NCBI RefSeq assembly: GCF_003610255.1
Contig: NZ_RAPS01000001.1
Coordinates: 6,351,001-6,415,000, forward strand
Source of the DNA: Streptomyces sp. TLI_171
GTDB taxonomy: Bacteria > Actinomycetota > Actinomycetes > Streptomycetales > Streptomycetaceae
Reading direction: 5' to 3'
Length of the DNA: 64,000 bases
In this document: positions 17,143 to 27,957 of the stretch, piece by piece
Numbering within the stretch: position 1 is the stretch's first letter
How the letters are laid out: each line of letters opens with the position of its first letter
The notes under the pieces: model-generated
The model's input: the letters and a program-made list of their open reading frames with translations, nothing else
Databases searched by the model: none
Told to the model about the DNA's origin: nothing
Program-made: the position numbers and the translations under genes

Positions 17143-18875
17143 CGGACGCCCAGGTCACCCGTCCGGCCCGCCGCGCGAAGAAGGCCCCCGCCGTGAGCAC
17201 CGGGACCACGACCGTCTCCGCCGACCACCTCCGGCAGCTGCGCCGGCAGGGCTACGCCGCCCCGCCCCGACCGTCCGTCGGGGAACGGCTGGTGACGCCG
17301 TTCCCGGAGCCCGGATCGCGGCTGCGGCACTCCTGCGGACCCGCCCCGGCGACAGTGCGCCGACTGGCCCGCTGGTCCAGCTGGGGCGGGCCGCTGCTGG
17401 TCACGCTGTTCGCCGGGCTGGCGCGCTTCTGGCAGCTGGGCAGCCCGCGGGCGGTGGTGTTCGACGAGACGTACTACGCGAAGGACGCCTGGTCCCTGCT
17501 GCGGCTCGGCTACGAGGGCAGCTGGCCGGACCGCACCGTCGCCGACCCGCAGATCCTCGGCAGCCCGCAGCTGGTCCCGCTCTCCGACTCCGGGGCGTTC
17601 GTCGCGCACCCGCCGACCGGCAAGTGGGTGATCGGCCTCGGCGAGTGGATGTTCGGCCTCGGCCCGTTCGGCTGGCGCTTCATGACCGCGGCGCTGGGCA
17701 CCCTCTCGGTGCTGATGCTGTGCCGGATCGGACGCCGCCTGTTCCGCTCCACCCTGCTGGGCTGCCTGGCCGGGGCGCTGATGGCGGTCGACGGCCTGCA
17801 CTACGTGATGAGCCGCACCGCGCTGCTCGACCTGATGGTGATGGTGTTCGCGCTGGCGGCGTTCGGGGCGCTGCTGCTCGACCGGGACCGGACCCGGGCC
17901 CGGCTGGCCGCCGCCCTGCCCGCGGACGGCGCACGACCGGCCGGGAGCCGGCACCCCGGCGACCGCGCCGGGACGGGCCCGCGGCCCTGGCGGCTCACGG
18001 CCGGGCTGTTCCTCGGACTCTCGGCCTCGGTCAAGTGGAACGGCCTGTACTTCCTGGCCTTCTTCCTCGTCCTCACCCTGCTGTGGGACGCCGGCGCCCG
18101 CCGCACCGCGGGCGCCCACCGCCCCTGCCGCGCGGTGCTGCGCAAGGACACCTGGTCGGCGCTCGCCCTCGGCGCGGTCGCCGCCCTGACCTACCTGGCG
18201 ACCTGGACCGGCTGGCTGCTGTCCGACCGCGGCTACGGCCGGCACTGGGCGGACGGCCGCGGCGGCGCCTGGTCCTGGATCCCGGCGCCGCTGCGCAGCC
18301 TCTGGCACTACGAGCACGACGTGTACCGGTTCAACGTGGGCCTGCACACGCCGCACGCGTACGAGTCGAACCCGTGGAGCTGGCTGGTCCAGGGCCGCCC
18401 CGTGCTGTTCCACTACACCCAGGCCGAGCCCGGCACGGCCGGCTGCCACGCCGCCACCGCCTGCGTGCAGACGGTCCTCGCCCTCGGCACGCCGCTGCTG
18501 TGGTGGTCGGCCTGCTGCGCGCTCGCCTTCCTGCTGTACCGCTGGGCCCTGCGCCGCGACTGGCGCTCCGGCGCCGTCCTGTGCGGCGTCGGCGCCGGCT
18601 ACCTGCCCTGGTTCGGCTACCAGGACCGCACCATCTTCTCCTTCTACGCCGTCGCCTTCGTGCCGTACCTGTGCCTGGCCCTGACGATGCTGCTGGCCGC
18701 CCTCCCGGGCCCGCCGGACGCGAGCGAAGGCCGCCGCCTGCGCGGAGTGACGGTGGCCGCCGTCCTGGTCCTGCTGATCGCCTGGAACTTCCTCCACTTC
18801 CTGCCGATCTACACCGGCCGCACCGTCCCGTACCCGGACTGGCGCGCCAGGCTGTGGCTGGACAGCTGGTTCTGA
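17139..18875 (+). CDS. pmt: polyprenol-phosphate-mannose:protein O-mannosyltransferase
   Basis: This 578-residue membrane glycosyltransferase of the GT39/PMT family moves mannose from polyprenol-phosphate-mannose to Ser/Thr of exported proteins. The first external loop has VVFDETYYAKDAW, with the Asp-Glu pair essential in PMTs, followed by AHPPTGKWVIGLGEW. The C-terminal half has WFGYQDRTIFSFYAVAFVPY and several membrane helices. The ATG overlaps the preceding stop as ATGA; a GTG about 18 codons later is an alternative. In most relatives pmt is a solitary or rRNA-methyltransferase-linked gene, so coupling to a sigma gene pair is notable. Confidence 0.9.
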   Translation: MTDAQVTRPARRAKKAPAVSTGTTTVSADHLRQLRRQGYAAPPRPSVGERLVTPFPEPGSRLRHSCGPAPATVRRLARWSSWGGPLLVTLFAGLARFWQLGSPRAVVFDETYYAKDAWSLLRLGYEGSWPDRTVADPQILGSPQLVPLSDSGAFVAHPPTGKWVIGLGEWMFGLGPFGWRFMTAALGTLSVLMLCRIGRRLFRSTLLGCLAGALMAVDGLHYVMSRTALLDLMVMVFALAAFGALLLDRDRTRARLAAALPADGARPAGSRHPGDRAGTGPRPWRLTAGLFLGLSASVKWNGLYFLAFFLVLTLLWDAGARRTAGAHRPCRAVLRKDTWSALALGAVAALTYLATWTGWLLSDRGYGRHWADGRGGAWSWIPAPLRSLWHYEHDVYRFNVGLHTPHAYESNPWSWLVQGRPVLFHYTQAEPGTAGCHAATACVQTVLALGTPLLWWSACCALAFLLYRWALRRDWRSGAVLCGVGAGYLPWFGYQDRTIFSFYAVAFVPYLCLALTMLLAALPGPPDASEGRRLRGVTVAAVLVLLIAWNFLHFLPIYTGRTVPYPDWRARLWLDSWF

Positions 18876-18924
18876 CGCGTACGGACGACGGCCCGCGGAT
18901 CCGACCGCGGTCGCCGACGGTTCG

Positions 18925-19629
18925 TCAGGGGCGGGGTGGCAGGCGGGCGGCGAGGGCGTCGAGGAGGAGGTCGAGGGCCAGCGGGTAGGCGCTGCGGCGC
19001 ATGTCGGCGGCGAGCAGGTCGGCGGTGGCGGCGATGTGGGGGTGGGTGTCGGCGGGGAGGTCGCGGTAGGCGGTGTCCCAGACGCCCAGGTCGGCGTGTT
19101 GGGCGGGGGCGGGCAGGGCGAGGGCGGCGGAGTCGAGGACGGCGAAGCCGAGGGCCTGGTCGATGAAGGCGTGGTAGAGGCTGACGGCGTCGGGGTCGGG
19201 GAAGCCGGCCCCGCGGAGGATGCCGAGCATGGTCTCGATGGCCCGGATCTCGTTGGCGCGGCCCGTGGTGCGGTACGCGGCGAGCACGGCGGCCTGCGGG
19301 TGGGCGGTGGAGCGGGCGTGGATCCGCAGGCCGACCTCGCGCAGGTCGGCGCGCCAGTCGCCGGTGGGCTGCCAGCCGTGCAGGCCGAGGCCGATCAGTT
19401 CGTCGGCGACGGCCAGCAGCAGGTCGTCGGCGCTGTGGAAGTAGCGGTAGATCGCGCTCGGGTCCGCGCCGAGCGCGATGCCCAGGCGGCGGACGGTGAA
19501 GGCCTGGGCGCCGTGCTGGCCGACCAGGCGCAGCGCGGTGTCGATGATGACCTGTTCGGAGAGCACGGTGCCGTGCTTGGTGGGGCGCCGGCGGCGGCGC
19601 GCGGGCTCGGGGACGACGCGGTCGGTCAT
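18925..19629 (-). CDS. TetR-family transcriptional regulator
   Basis: This 234-residue regulator has its helix-turn-helix at about residues 25-75 (TVRRLGIALGADPSAIYRYF). A ligand-binding helical domain follows, containing a mixture of aromatic and acidic residues (AFIDQALGFAVLDSAAL). It is divergent from an APC permease and amidohydrolase pair, the normal position for a TetR repressor of its neighbours. The intervening 209 bp probably hold the operator, though I see no clear palindrome. Confidence 0.85.
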   Translation of the reverse strand: MTDRVVPEPARRRRRPTKHGTVLSEQVIIDTALRLVGQHGAQAFTVRRLGIALGADPSAIYRYFHSADDLLLAVADELIGLGLHGWQPTGDWRADLREVGLRIHARSTAHPQAAVLAAYRTTGRANEIRAIETMLGILRGAGFPDPDAVSLYHAFIDQALGFAVLDSAALALPAPAQHADLGVWDTAYRDLPADTHPHIAATADLLAADMRRSAYPLALDLLLDALAARLPPRP

Positions 19630-19838
19630 GGCCGCCGAGCTTACGACAACAGCATTGACGTGTGAAGGGGCTGCGGGTTTCATGGCGTGCCTACCGACCT
19701 TCCCGGCGGTGGACCCCCACCCGGCGTGCCACGTTCCCGAGGTCCGCCGGCTCTCTGTGCACCTCCGCGCCCTCGGCGGCGCACCCCACCGACGCCCCGC
19801 GCGGGGCGTTCCCCCACGACACTCTCGGCGGTGATCCT

Positions 19839-21356
19839 TTGGCAACGACGGTCAAGGACCGGGGCCCCGTCCCCGACGGCGGCGGCCAGGACGCGATGCG
19901 CAAGTCGGTCGGCGTCGGCGCGGTGGTGGTGATCGCCGCGTCCAGCACGGCCGCCACCACCTCGATCGGCATCGGCCTCGGCCTGATGGCGGGCGTGGTC
20001 GGCCTGCACCTGCCGGCCATCATGCTGCTGGCGTTCCTGCCGGTGCTCGGCATCGCCTGCGGCTACGGCCGCCTCAACCGGGTCGAGCCGGACGCGGGCA
20101 GCTCCTACCGCTGGGTCGGCAAGGCGCTGAACCCCTGGCTGGGCTTCCTCACCGGCTGGGTGAACATCGTCACCACCGTGGTGTTCATGGCGTACACCAC
20201 CACCGTCACCGGCTCCGCGCTGATCCAGCTGGCGGGCACGGCCGGACTGCACTCGCTGCCCGGCGTGCGCCTGGACCCGGACTCCAGCTTCCAGTGCACG
20301 CTGATCGGCATGCTGGTGCTGCTCGCCGCCACCGTGGTCGCCGTCCGCGGCCTGGACCTGGCGGCCCGGCTGCAGAAGTACCTGCTGATCTTCGAGTACG
20401 CGGTGCTGCTGGCGTTCTGCGGCTACGGCCTGTTCGCCGGCGACCAGCCGTTCAGCCTGTCCTGGTACGACCCGTTCGAGATCCCGTCGATGGCCTCGCT
20501 GGCCCAGGGCATGGTGCTGGCGGTGTTCTGCTACTGGGGCTTCGAGTCGGTGTTCAGCGTCGGCGAGGAGGTGCACGACCCGAAGGACGCCACCCGGGGC
20601 GGGTTCCTGTCGCTGCTGCTGATGCTCGGCCTGTTCCTGTTCGCCGGCACCGCGTTCCAACGGGTGCTGCCGATCGAGGAGCTGGCGGACAACGGGGCCA
20701 CCGGCCTGGCGTACTTCGCCGAGAAGCTGGCCGATCAGCCGCTCGCCGCGCTGCCGCTGGTGGCGCTGACCTTCTCTGCGGCGGCCTCGCTGCAGGCCGC
20801 GGTGATCCCGACCGCTCGCGGCACCTACGCGATGGGCCGCGACGGCACCCTCGGCCGCGTGTGGACCAGGCTGCACCCGCGCTTCCGCACCCCGTCCACC
20901 GGCACCTGGCTGATCACCGGCATCGCGCTGGCGCTGTCCGTTCTGGCGCTGGTCATCCCGACCGTCACCGAGCTGATCTCTGCGACCGTCAACGCCATCG
21001 GCATCGTGGTCGCGCTGTACTACGCGCTGGTCGCGATCGCCTCCGCGGTGCGGTTCCGGCGCCTGCTGCGGGACGACCTCGCGGAGGGGCTGAAGGCGGT
21101 GGTGGCGCCGCTGCTCGGCGGCGCGGTGCTGCTGCTGGTCGGGGGCTACCTCGCCTGGACCTTCTACGACTCCACCGACCACTTCGAACTCGCCGCCGCC
21201 AACGGCTGGTTCGAGCTCTCGGTGCCGGTGCTGATGATCGGCTCCGGCCTGGTCGCCGCCGCCTGGTCGCGCTGGGGCCGCCGCTCTGCCTACTTCACCG
21301 GCGCCACCGACCGGGCCGGTGCCGCCGAACCGGCGGAGACCCCCGCCGCCGCCTGA
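19839..21356 (+). CDS. APC-family amino acid/amine permease
   Basis: This transporter of about 505 residues has twelve hydrophobic helices. The motif SSTAATTSIGIGLGLMAG fits the first-helix substrate site, followed by LNRVEPDAGSSYRWVGKALNPW, typical of the APC superfamily. I prefer TTG at 19839 as the start; an ATG 19 codons further (MRKSVGVGAVV) is also possible and the upstream extension is not gene-like. It is followed 46 bp later by the amidohydrolase, suggesting import of a compound that the hydrolase processes. Confidence 0.82.
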   Translation: MATTVKDRGPVPDGGGQDAMRKSVGVGAVVVIAASSTAATTSIGIGLGLMAGVVGLHLPAIMLLAFLPVLGIACGYGRLNRVEPDAGSSYRWVGKALNPWLGFLTGWVNIVTTVVFMAYTTTVTGSALIQLAGTAGLHSLPGVRLDPDSSFQCTLIGMLVLLAATVVAVRGLDLAARLQKYLLIFEYAVLLAFCGYGLFAGDQPFSLSWYDPFEIPSMASLAQGMVLAVFCYWGFESVFSVGEEVHDPKDATRGGFLSLLLMLGLFLFAGTAFQRVLPIEELADNGATGLAYFAEKLADQPLAALPLVALTFSAAASLQAAVIPTARGTYAMGRDGTLGRVWTRLHPRFRTPSTGTWLITGIALALSVLALVIPTVTELISATVNAIGIVVALYYALVAIASAVRFRRLLRDDLAEGLKAVVAPLLGGAVLLLVGGYLAWTFYDSTDHFELAAANGWFELSVPVLMIGSGLVAAAWSRWGRRSAYFTGATDRAGAAEPAETPAAA

Positions 21357-21402
21357 CGTCCAGTCAACTCCCGTGCCTCACACAGAAAACGGAGCACCTG
21401 CA

Positions 21403-23043
21403 ATGAACCGTGCCGACCTGGTTTTCACCGGCGGTCCGATCCACACCGGCGACGCCGCCCGTACCCGGGCGACCTCGCTGGCCGTCACCGGGGAGCGGAT
21501 CACCGCCGTGGGCCACGACGAGGTGCGGGAGTTGATCGGCCCGGGCACCGAGGTGGTCGACCTGGGCGGCAAGCTGTTGGTCGCCGGCTTCCAGGACGCC
21601 CACATCCACGCGGTGTTCGGCGGCATGGAGATGGCCGCCTGCGACCTGACCGGCACCGTCACGGTGGCGGAGTACCTGCAGCGGATCGGCGCGTACGCGG
21701 CCGCCCACCCCGAGAAGGAGTGGATCACCGGCGGCGGCTGGTCGATGGAGAGCTTCGAGGGCGGCCTGCCCACCCGGCAGCTGCTCGACCGGGTGGTGCC
21801 CGAGCGCCCGGTGCTGCTCGCCAACCGCGACCACCACGGCGCGTGGGCCAACACCCGCGCCCTGGAACTCGCCGGACTCACCCGGGACACCCCCGACCCG
21901 GCCGACGGCCGGATCGAGCGCGAGGCCGACGGCACCCCGAGCGGCATGCTCCAGGAGGGCGCCTGCGGCCTGGTCGGCAAGCACGCCCCCGCCACCTCGG
22001 CCGCCGACCGGCTGGCCGGGCTGCTGGCCGCCCAGGAGATGCTGCACTCGCTCGGCATCACCGCCTGGCAGGACGCCCTGCTCGGCGACTTCGGCGGCAA
22101 CCCGGACCCGTCCGACGCCTACCGCACCGCCGCCCTGGACGGCACCCTGACCGCCCGGGTGGTCGGCGCGCTGTGGTGGGACCGCGAGCGCGGCGCCGAG
22201 CAGATCCCCGAACTCCTCGCCCGCCGCGAGAAGCTGAGCCACGGCCGGTTCCGGGTCGGAGCCGTGAAGATCATGCAGGACGGCATCGCGGAGAACTTCA
22301 CCGCCGCCCTCACCGCCCCCTACCTGGACGGCTGCGGCTGCGCCACCGGCAACAGCGGCCTCAGCTTCGTCGACCCGGTCGCGCTGCGCGAGCACGTCAC
22401 CGCGCTGGACGCGCTCGACTTCCAGGTGCACTTCCACGCCCTCGGCGACCGCGCCGTCCGCGAGGCGCTGGACGCCGTGGACGCCGCGATCGCCGCCAAC
22501 GGCCGCCGCGGCAACCGGCACCACCTCGCCCACCTGCAGGTGGTCCACCCCAGCGACCTGGCCCGGTTCGCCGCGCTCGGCGCGATCGCCAACATCCAGC
22601 CGCTGTGGGCCGCCCACGAACCGCAGATGGACGAGCTGACCATCCCCTTCCTCGGACCCGAACGAGCCGCCTGGCAGTACCCGTTCGGCGACCTGCTGCG
22701 CACCGGCGCCACCCTGGCCGCGGGGAGCGACTGGCCGGTCTCCAGCCCCGTCCCGATCGACGGCATCCACGTCGCCGTCAACCGCCGCGAGCCCGGCGCC
22801 GACCCGGCCGTCCCGGTGTTCCTGCCCGAGCAGCGCCTCGACCTGGCCACCGCGCTCGCCGCCTACACCTCCGGCACCGCGTACCTCAACGGCCTCGACG
22901 ACACCGGCGTGCTGCGCGCCGGCAACCTCGCCGACCTGGTGGTGCTGGACCGCGACCCGTTCGCCGCGCCCAGCGAGGAGATCGCCCGGACCCGGGTGCT
23001 GCGCACCTACGTCGGCGGGCGGGCCGTGCACACCGCCGAGTGA
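21403..23043 (+). CDS. amidohydrolase (YtcJ/AmiH-like, metal-dependent)
   Basis: This 546-residue metal-dependent hydrolase belongs to the amidohydrolase-3 group. FQDAHIHA gives the first His pair, VKIMQDGIAENFTA the metal-binding segment, HFHALGDRAV and HHLAHLQVV further ligands, and AAGSDWPVSSPVP the final Asp. It should hydrolyse a C-N bond of an N-acyl or cyclic amide; the substrate is not known. GGAG precedes the ATG. It probably forms an operon with the permease. No signal peptide is visible, so it acts in the cytoplasm. Confidence 0.88.
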   Translation: MNRADLVFTGGPIHTGDAARTRATSLAVTGERITAVGHDEVRELIGPGTEVVDLGGKLLVAGFQDAHIHAVFGGMEMAACDLTGTVTVAEYLQRIGAYAAAHPEKEWITGGGWSMESFEGGLPTRQLLDRVVPERPVLLANRDHHGAWANTRALELAGLTRDTPDPADGRIEREADGTPSGMLQEGACGLVGKHAPATSAADRLAGLLAAQEMLHSLGITAWQDALLGDFGGNPDPSDAYRTAALDGTLTARVVGALWWDRERGAEQIPELLARREKLSHGRFRVGAVKIMQDGIAENFTAALTAPYLDGCGCATGNSGLSFVDPVALREHVTALDALDFQVHFHALGDRAVREALDAVDAAIAANGRRGNRHHLAHLQVVHPSDLARFAALGAIANIQPLWAAHEPQMDELTIPFLGPERAAWQYPFGDLLRTGATLAAGSDWPVSSPVPIDGIHVAVNRREPGADPAVPVFLPEQRLDLATALAAYTSGTAYLNGLDDTGVLRAGNLADLVVLDRDPFAAPSEEIARTRVLRTYVGGRAVHTAE

Positions 23044-23050
23044 GCCCGGA

Positions 23051-23088
23051 CACCCTGTCGGGCCGACCGGGGACGGCTCGGCAGGGTG
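23051..23088. terminator. stem-loop between convergent amidohydrolase and adenosine deaminase genes
   Basis: CACCCTGTCGGGCCG and CGGCTCGGCAGGGTG pair at 13 of 15 positions around an 8-base loop, 7 bp after the amidohydrolase stop. There is no T-tract, as is common for streptomycete terminators. It could serve both strands. Confidence 0.6.
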
Positions 23089-23153
23089 CCTGCCGACTCG
23101 CCATGAACGACACGTGTCCGAGACCCTGCGGGCCGTCGGTCACGTCGCCCGGA

Positions 23154-24719
23154 TCACCTGCCGTGCAGCACCGCGGCCTCGAAGGCCCGGAAGTCCCGCT
23201 CCTGATTCCACTCCAGCAGCGCCTTCGGGCTGGCCGCGAGCAGCGCCGCGCAGCGCGCCGTCGGCTTCGTGCCCACCGGGCGGCCCTGGCACTCCGGCAC
23301 CGGCACGAACCCGTCCCGGTCGCGCCACAGGCTGCGCCCGGCGACGAAGCCGTACTCCAGCGAGGTCCGCGCCAGGTCCTTCAGGTCGCGGTAGCCCAGC
23401 GCGTAGGTCCGCGCCGCCCGGACGTACTCGTGGGTGATGTCGATCCGCTCCACGCCCGGGTCGTCGGTGGCCAGCGCCGTCGGCACCCCGTGGCTGCGGT
23501 ACAGCGGGAACGGGTGCTCCGCTCCCTCCACCTGGAGGATCTGGGCGTTCGAGGTCAGCGGGACCTCGACCAGCACCTTGCGCTCCGCGAGCGTGCGCAG
23601 CAGGCCCGCCGGGTCGTCCTCGTGCGCCACGTCCACGCCGTGCCCGATCCGCTCCGCGTGGCCGGTCAGCACCGCCTCCCGAATGTGGAAGGCCAGGTCC
23701 TCCGGCTTCACCAGGCCCGGGGCCAACTCGCCCGCGTGCAGGCTGATGTGGGCCTTCGGGTAGAGCGGGTGCAGGAAGTCCAGCATCTGCATCTGCAGCC
23801 GGTAGTTGTCCAGCGAGGACTGGTAGTCCTCCGGCTGCACCAGGTTCACCGCGACGAAGCGCTCGTCCTGCGAGGCCAGTTCCATCCCCAGCAGCAGCTG
23901 CGCGAACACCCGCGCCGGGGTGGACGCCCGGGACGCCTGCGACTGCAGGCGCACCGTCACCGCGCAGCCCGGCCGGGCCTGCGCCGTCCCGCACTGCTCG
24001 GTGTCCTGGTACTCCGCCCAGGCCCGGTCCGCGTCCGCCCGGGCCCCGTCCACCAGCGCCTGGATCTGCCCGTCGGCCAGCAGCTTCTGCCGCAGCGCCG
24101 CGAGGTCCGGCTCGAAGCCGACCTTCGCGGCCAGCGCGGCCACCCCGACCGAGGACGGCGTCTGCAGGGTCTCCAGGTAGCTCTGGTGCTGCGCCGCCAT
24201 GGTGTCGGTCACCTCGGCCAGCATCACGCCCGGGTGCCGCCAACTGGCCTCGCCGAACTTGCCGAAGGTCGCGAAGAAGTGGTCGTGCCCGCTCTCCGGG
24301 CCCGGCACGAAGTCCTGCATCGACCAGGCCCGGATCACCGCCGTCCGGAACTCGCCCTCCGGCACGGCGTCCTGGGCCGGCCGGGCGGTGCCCTGGCACG
24401 GCCCGGTCGCCGAGACGAAGGTGACCGAGTCGATGCAGAGATCGTCCTGCGCGGCCAGCCGGATCAGCAGCTCGGTCGTCACCGCACCCGACAGGTGGTT
24501 GTGCAGGTCCCCGCCCTTCGGCATCTCCCGCAGGAACGCCTGCACCTTCGCAGGGTCCTGTCGGATGCCGTCCAGGTACGAGGCGACCCGTCCTTCCAGC
24601 GGACGGGCGCCGGGCAGTTGCGCCTCGGCGTGGGCGGCGGGGGCCAGCGGCGCCAGCAGCGCCGCGCAGGCGACGAGGGCGGCCGTGGTGGTACGGCGTA
24701 GCGAGATCATGACCGCCAT
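23154..24719 (-). CDS. secreted adenosine deaminase-like enzyme
   Basis: This 521-residue protein starts with a Sec signal peptide (Arg-Arg-Thr-Thr-Thr then a hydrophobic stretch, cleavage near the AHA at residues 29-31). Zinc motifs include HNHLSG (His73, His75), SLHAGE and the LTSN and TDDPGV segments of adenosine deaminases. It should deaminate adenosine outside the membrane, resembling the exported ADGF-type branch in having a long N-terminal region. Large inserts between HNHLSG and HAGE make it longer than cytosolic enzymes of about 340 residues. Extracellular nucleoside scavenging is the likely role. Confidence 0.88.
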   Translation of the reverse strand: MAVMISLRRTTTAALVACAALLAPLAPAAHAEAQLPGARPLEGRVASYLDGIRQDPAKVQAFLREMPKGGDLHNHLSGAVTTELLIRLAAQDDLCIDSVTFVSATGPCQGTARPAQDAVPEGEFRTAVIRAWSMQDFVPGPESGHDHFFATFGKFGEASWRHPGVMLAEVTDTMAAQHQSYLETLQTPSSVGVAALAAKVGFEPDLAALRQKLLADGQIQALVDGARADADRAWAEYQDTEQCGTAQARPGCAVTVRLQSQASRASTPARVFAQLLLGMELASQDERFVAVNLVQPEDYQSSLDNYRLQMQMLDFLHPLYPKAHISLHAGELAPGLVKPEDLAFHIREAVLTGHAERIGHGVDVAHEDDPAGLLRTLAERKVLVEVPLTSNAQILQVEGAEHPFPLYRSHGVPTALATDDPGVERIDITHEYVRAARTYALGYRDLKDLARTSLEYGFVAGRSLWRDRDGFVPVPECQGRPVGTKPTARCAALLAASPKALLEWNQERDFRAFEAAVLHGR

Positions 24720-24789
24720 GCTGACGCCCCGTCAGCGACGGGGCGGGGCACGGCGGTTCGTGTCGTACGTGCACCATCCGAAAGCGTGA

Positions 24790-24809
24790 CGGGCCCGGTG
24801 CCGGGCCCG
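24790..24809 (-). terminator. terminator hairpin after the DUF5997 gene
   Basis: CGGGCCCGG-TG-CCGGGCCCG has perfect 9-bp arms, 20 bp beyond the DUF5997 stop. It has no T-tract. Confidence 0.6.
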
Positions 24810-24829
24810 CCCGCCGGACGGCGGTGCTA

Positions 24830-25264
24830 CTACTTCTTGGCGGTCTTCGCGGCGGGCTTGGCGCCGGACTTGGCGGCCTTCTCGGCCTTCTCGGCGCTCT
24901 CCTTGATCCGCTGCGCCTCCTTGCGGACGTCCACCTGGTTGGCGCGCTCGTGCTGCAGCCACAGCGGGTTCTCGTCGCGCAGCGCGTCGATCTGCTCGGT
25001 GGTGAGCGCCTCCGTGATGCCGGCCCGGCCGAGGCCGGTGACCGAGATGCCGAGGCGGGCGGCGACCACCTGGCGCGGGTGCGGACCGTTGCGGCGCAGT
25101 TCGGCGAGCCACTGCGGCGGCTCGGCCTGCATCGCGTTGAGCTCCTCGCGGGAGACGACGCCCGCCTGGAACTCGGCGGGGGTCGCCGCCAGGTAGATCC
25201 CCAGCTTCTTGGCCGCGGTCGCGGGCTTCATGGTCTGGGAGGTCTTGGGCTTGGGCGTAGTCAT
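24830..25264 (-). CDS. DUF5997 family protein
   Basis: The 144-residue protein begins MTTPKPKTSQTMKPATAAKKLGIYL and ends in a Lys/Ala-rich tail (AKSGAKPAAKTAKK). The central part (FQAGVVSREELNAMQAEPPQWL followed by RRNGPHPRQVVAARLGIS) matches the actinomycete DUF5997 family as I remember it. No function is known. The basic low-complexity tail, like that of its divergent neighbour, suggests nucleic-acid or polyanion contact. In many actinomycetes this gene is paired with a LysR-like substrate-binding protein, as here. Confidence 0.8.
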   Translation of the reverse strand: MTTPKPKTSQTMKPATAAKKLGIYLAATPAEFQAGVVSREELNAMQAEPPQWLAELRRNGPHPRQVVAARLGISVTGLGRAGITEALTTEQIDALRDENPLWLQHERANQVDVRKEAQRIKESAEKAEKAAKSGAKPAAKTAKK

Positions 25265-25322
25265 GCCCCAAGGGTATAGGGAACGCGCACCCGCCCTGGT
25301 CACGATGGGTAGCCTGGGGCGT

Positions 25323-26108
25323 GTGACCGAGATCGAGCAGCACTCCGCATCCTTCCGCCTGGCGTACGTGCCCGGGGTGACGCCCACCAAGTGGCTGCGG
25401 GTGTGGGAGGAGCGGCTGCCGGACGTCCGGCTGGAGCTGCTGCAGTCCACCCCGTCGGAGGGCCACGGGCTGCTGCTCACCGGCGGGGCCGACGCCGGTC
25501 TGGTGCGGCTGCCGGTGGACCGGACGGTGCTGAGCGCGATCCCGCTGTACACCGAGACCACCGTGGTGGTGTTCCCGAAGGACCACTGGCTGGGTGCCGC
25601 CGAGGCCGAGGAGGTCACCGTCGCGGACCTCGCCGAGGAGATCGTCTTCCACCCGCAGGACGACGTGCTGGAGTGGCCCGACGGCCTGCCGGGCCGCCCC
25701 GCGTTCGAGCGGCCCGCGACCACCGGCGACGCGATCGAGCTGGTGGCGGCGAACGTCGGCGTGCTGGCCGTGCCGCAGTCGCTGGCCCGGCTGCACCACC
25801 GGCGCGACCTGACCTACCGCACCCTGGCCGACGTCCCGCAGTCGCAGGTCGCACTGGCCTGGCCGGAGGCGGCGACCACCGACCTGGTGGAGGAGTTCAT
25901 CGGCATCGTCCGCGGCCGCACCGCCAACAGCTCGCGCGGCCGGACCGCCGCCGCCGAACAGCAGCGGCAGCCGAAGCCGCAGACCGCGCGCAAGCCGCAG
26001 GCCGCGTCCCGCACCCAGCAGAAGCCCAAGCCCGGCCAGCGCGGGGCCGGCGGCGCCCGCACCGGCGGCAGCCGCACCGCCCAGCCCAAGCGCGGCCGCA
26101 AGCGGTAG
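25323..26108 (+). CDS. LysR substrate-binding-domain protein without a DNA-binding domain
   Basis: This 261-residue protein starts directly with the ligand-binding fold of LysR regulators (SASFRLAYVPGVTPTKWLRVW through WPEAATTDLVEEFIGIVRG, residues 8-200). It lacks the usual N-terminal winged helix. The last 60 residues are a basic Gln/Lys/Pro/Arg-rich tail. The GTG start follows a short 58-bp gap from the divergent DUF5997 gene. Without a helix-turn-helix it may sense a ligand and act through a partner, possibly the DUF5997 protein, with the basic tail providing nucleic-acid contact. That is inference. Confidence 0.8.
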   Translation: MTEIEQHSASFRLAYVPGVTPTKWLRVWEERLPDVRLELLQSTPSEGHGLLLTGGADAGLVRLPVDRTVLSAIPLYTETTVVVFPKDHWLGAAEAEEVTVADLAEEIVFHPQDDVLEWPDGLPGRPAFERPATTGDAIELVAANVGVLAVPQSLARLHHRRDLTYRTLADVPQSQVALAWPEAATTDLVEEFIGIVRGRTANSSRGRTAAAEQQRQPKPQTARKPQAASRTQQKPKPGQRGAGGARTGGSRTAQPKRGRKR

Positions 26109-26247
26109 CCGCCGACCGGTACGCGTCACGCGGCGGCCGACGCACCGTCAGCCGCCCGCTTCCCGGCGTTCCCGGAGTTGGTGCGCCCTGGCCCGCATGA
26201 TGGTCGGACGGGCATCCTTGCCGTACCGACCGAGGAGAGTGGCCACG

Positions 26248-27891
<1,644 letters not shown>

Positions 27892-27913
27892 CCGCCTTCC
27901 CGTCCACCCCTGC

Positions 27914-27940
27914 ACACCCCTCCCCGCGCGGGAGGGGTGT
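27914..27940 (+). terminator. terminator after pgm
   Basis: ACACCCCTCCC and GGGAGGGGTGT pair perfectly (11 bp) around a 5-base CGCGC loop, 22 bp past the pgm stop. A short T-containing stretch follows. Confidence 0.8.
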
Positions 27941-27957
27941 TGCATTGTGGTGCGCCA

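Noticed and set aside
18880..18915. CCGCGG-ATCCGA-CCGCGG as a terminator between pmt and the TetR gene
   Set aside because: Arms of only 6 bp made of C and G are expected by chance at this composition.
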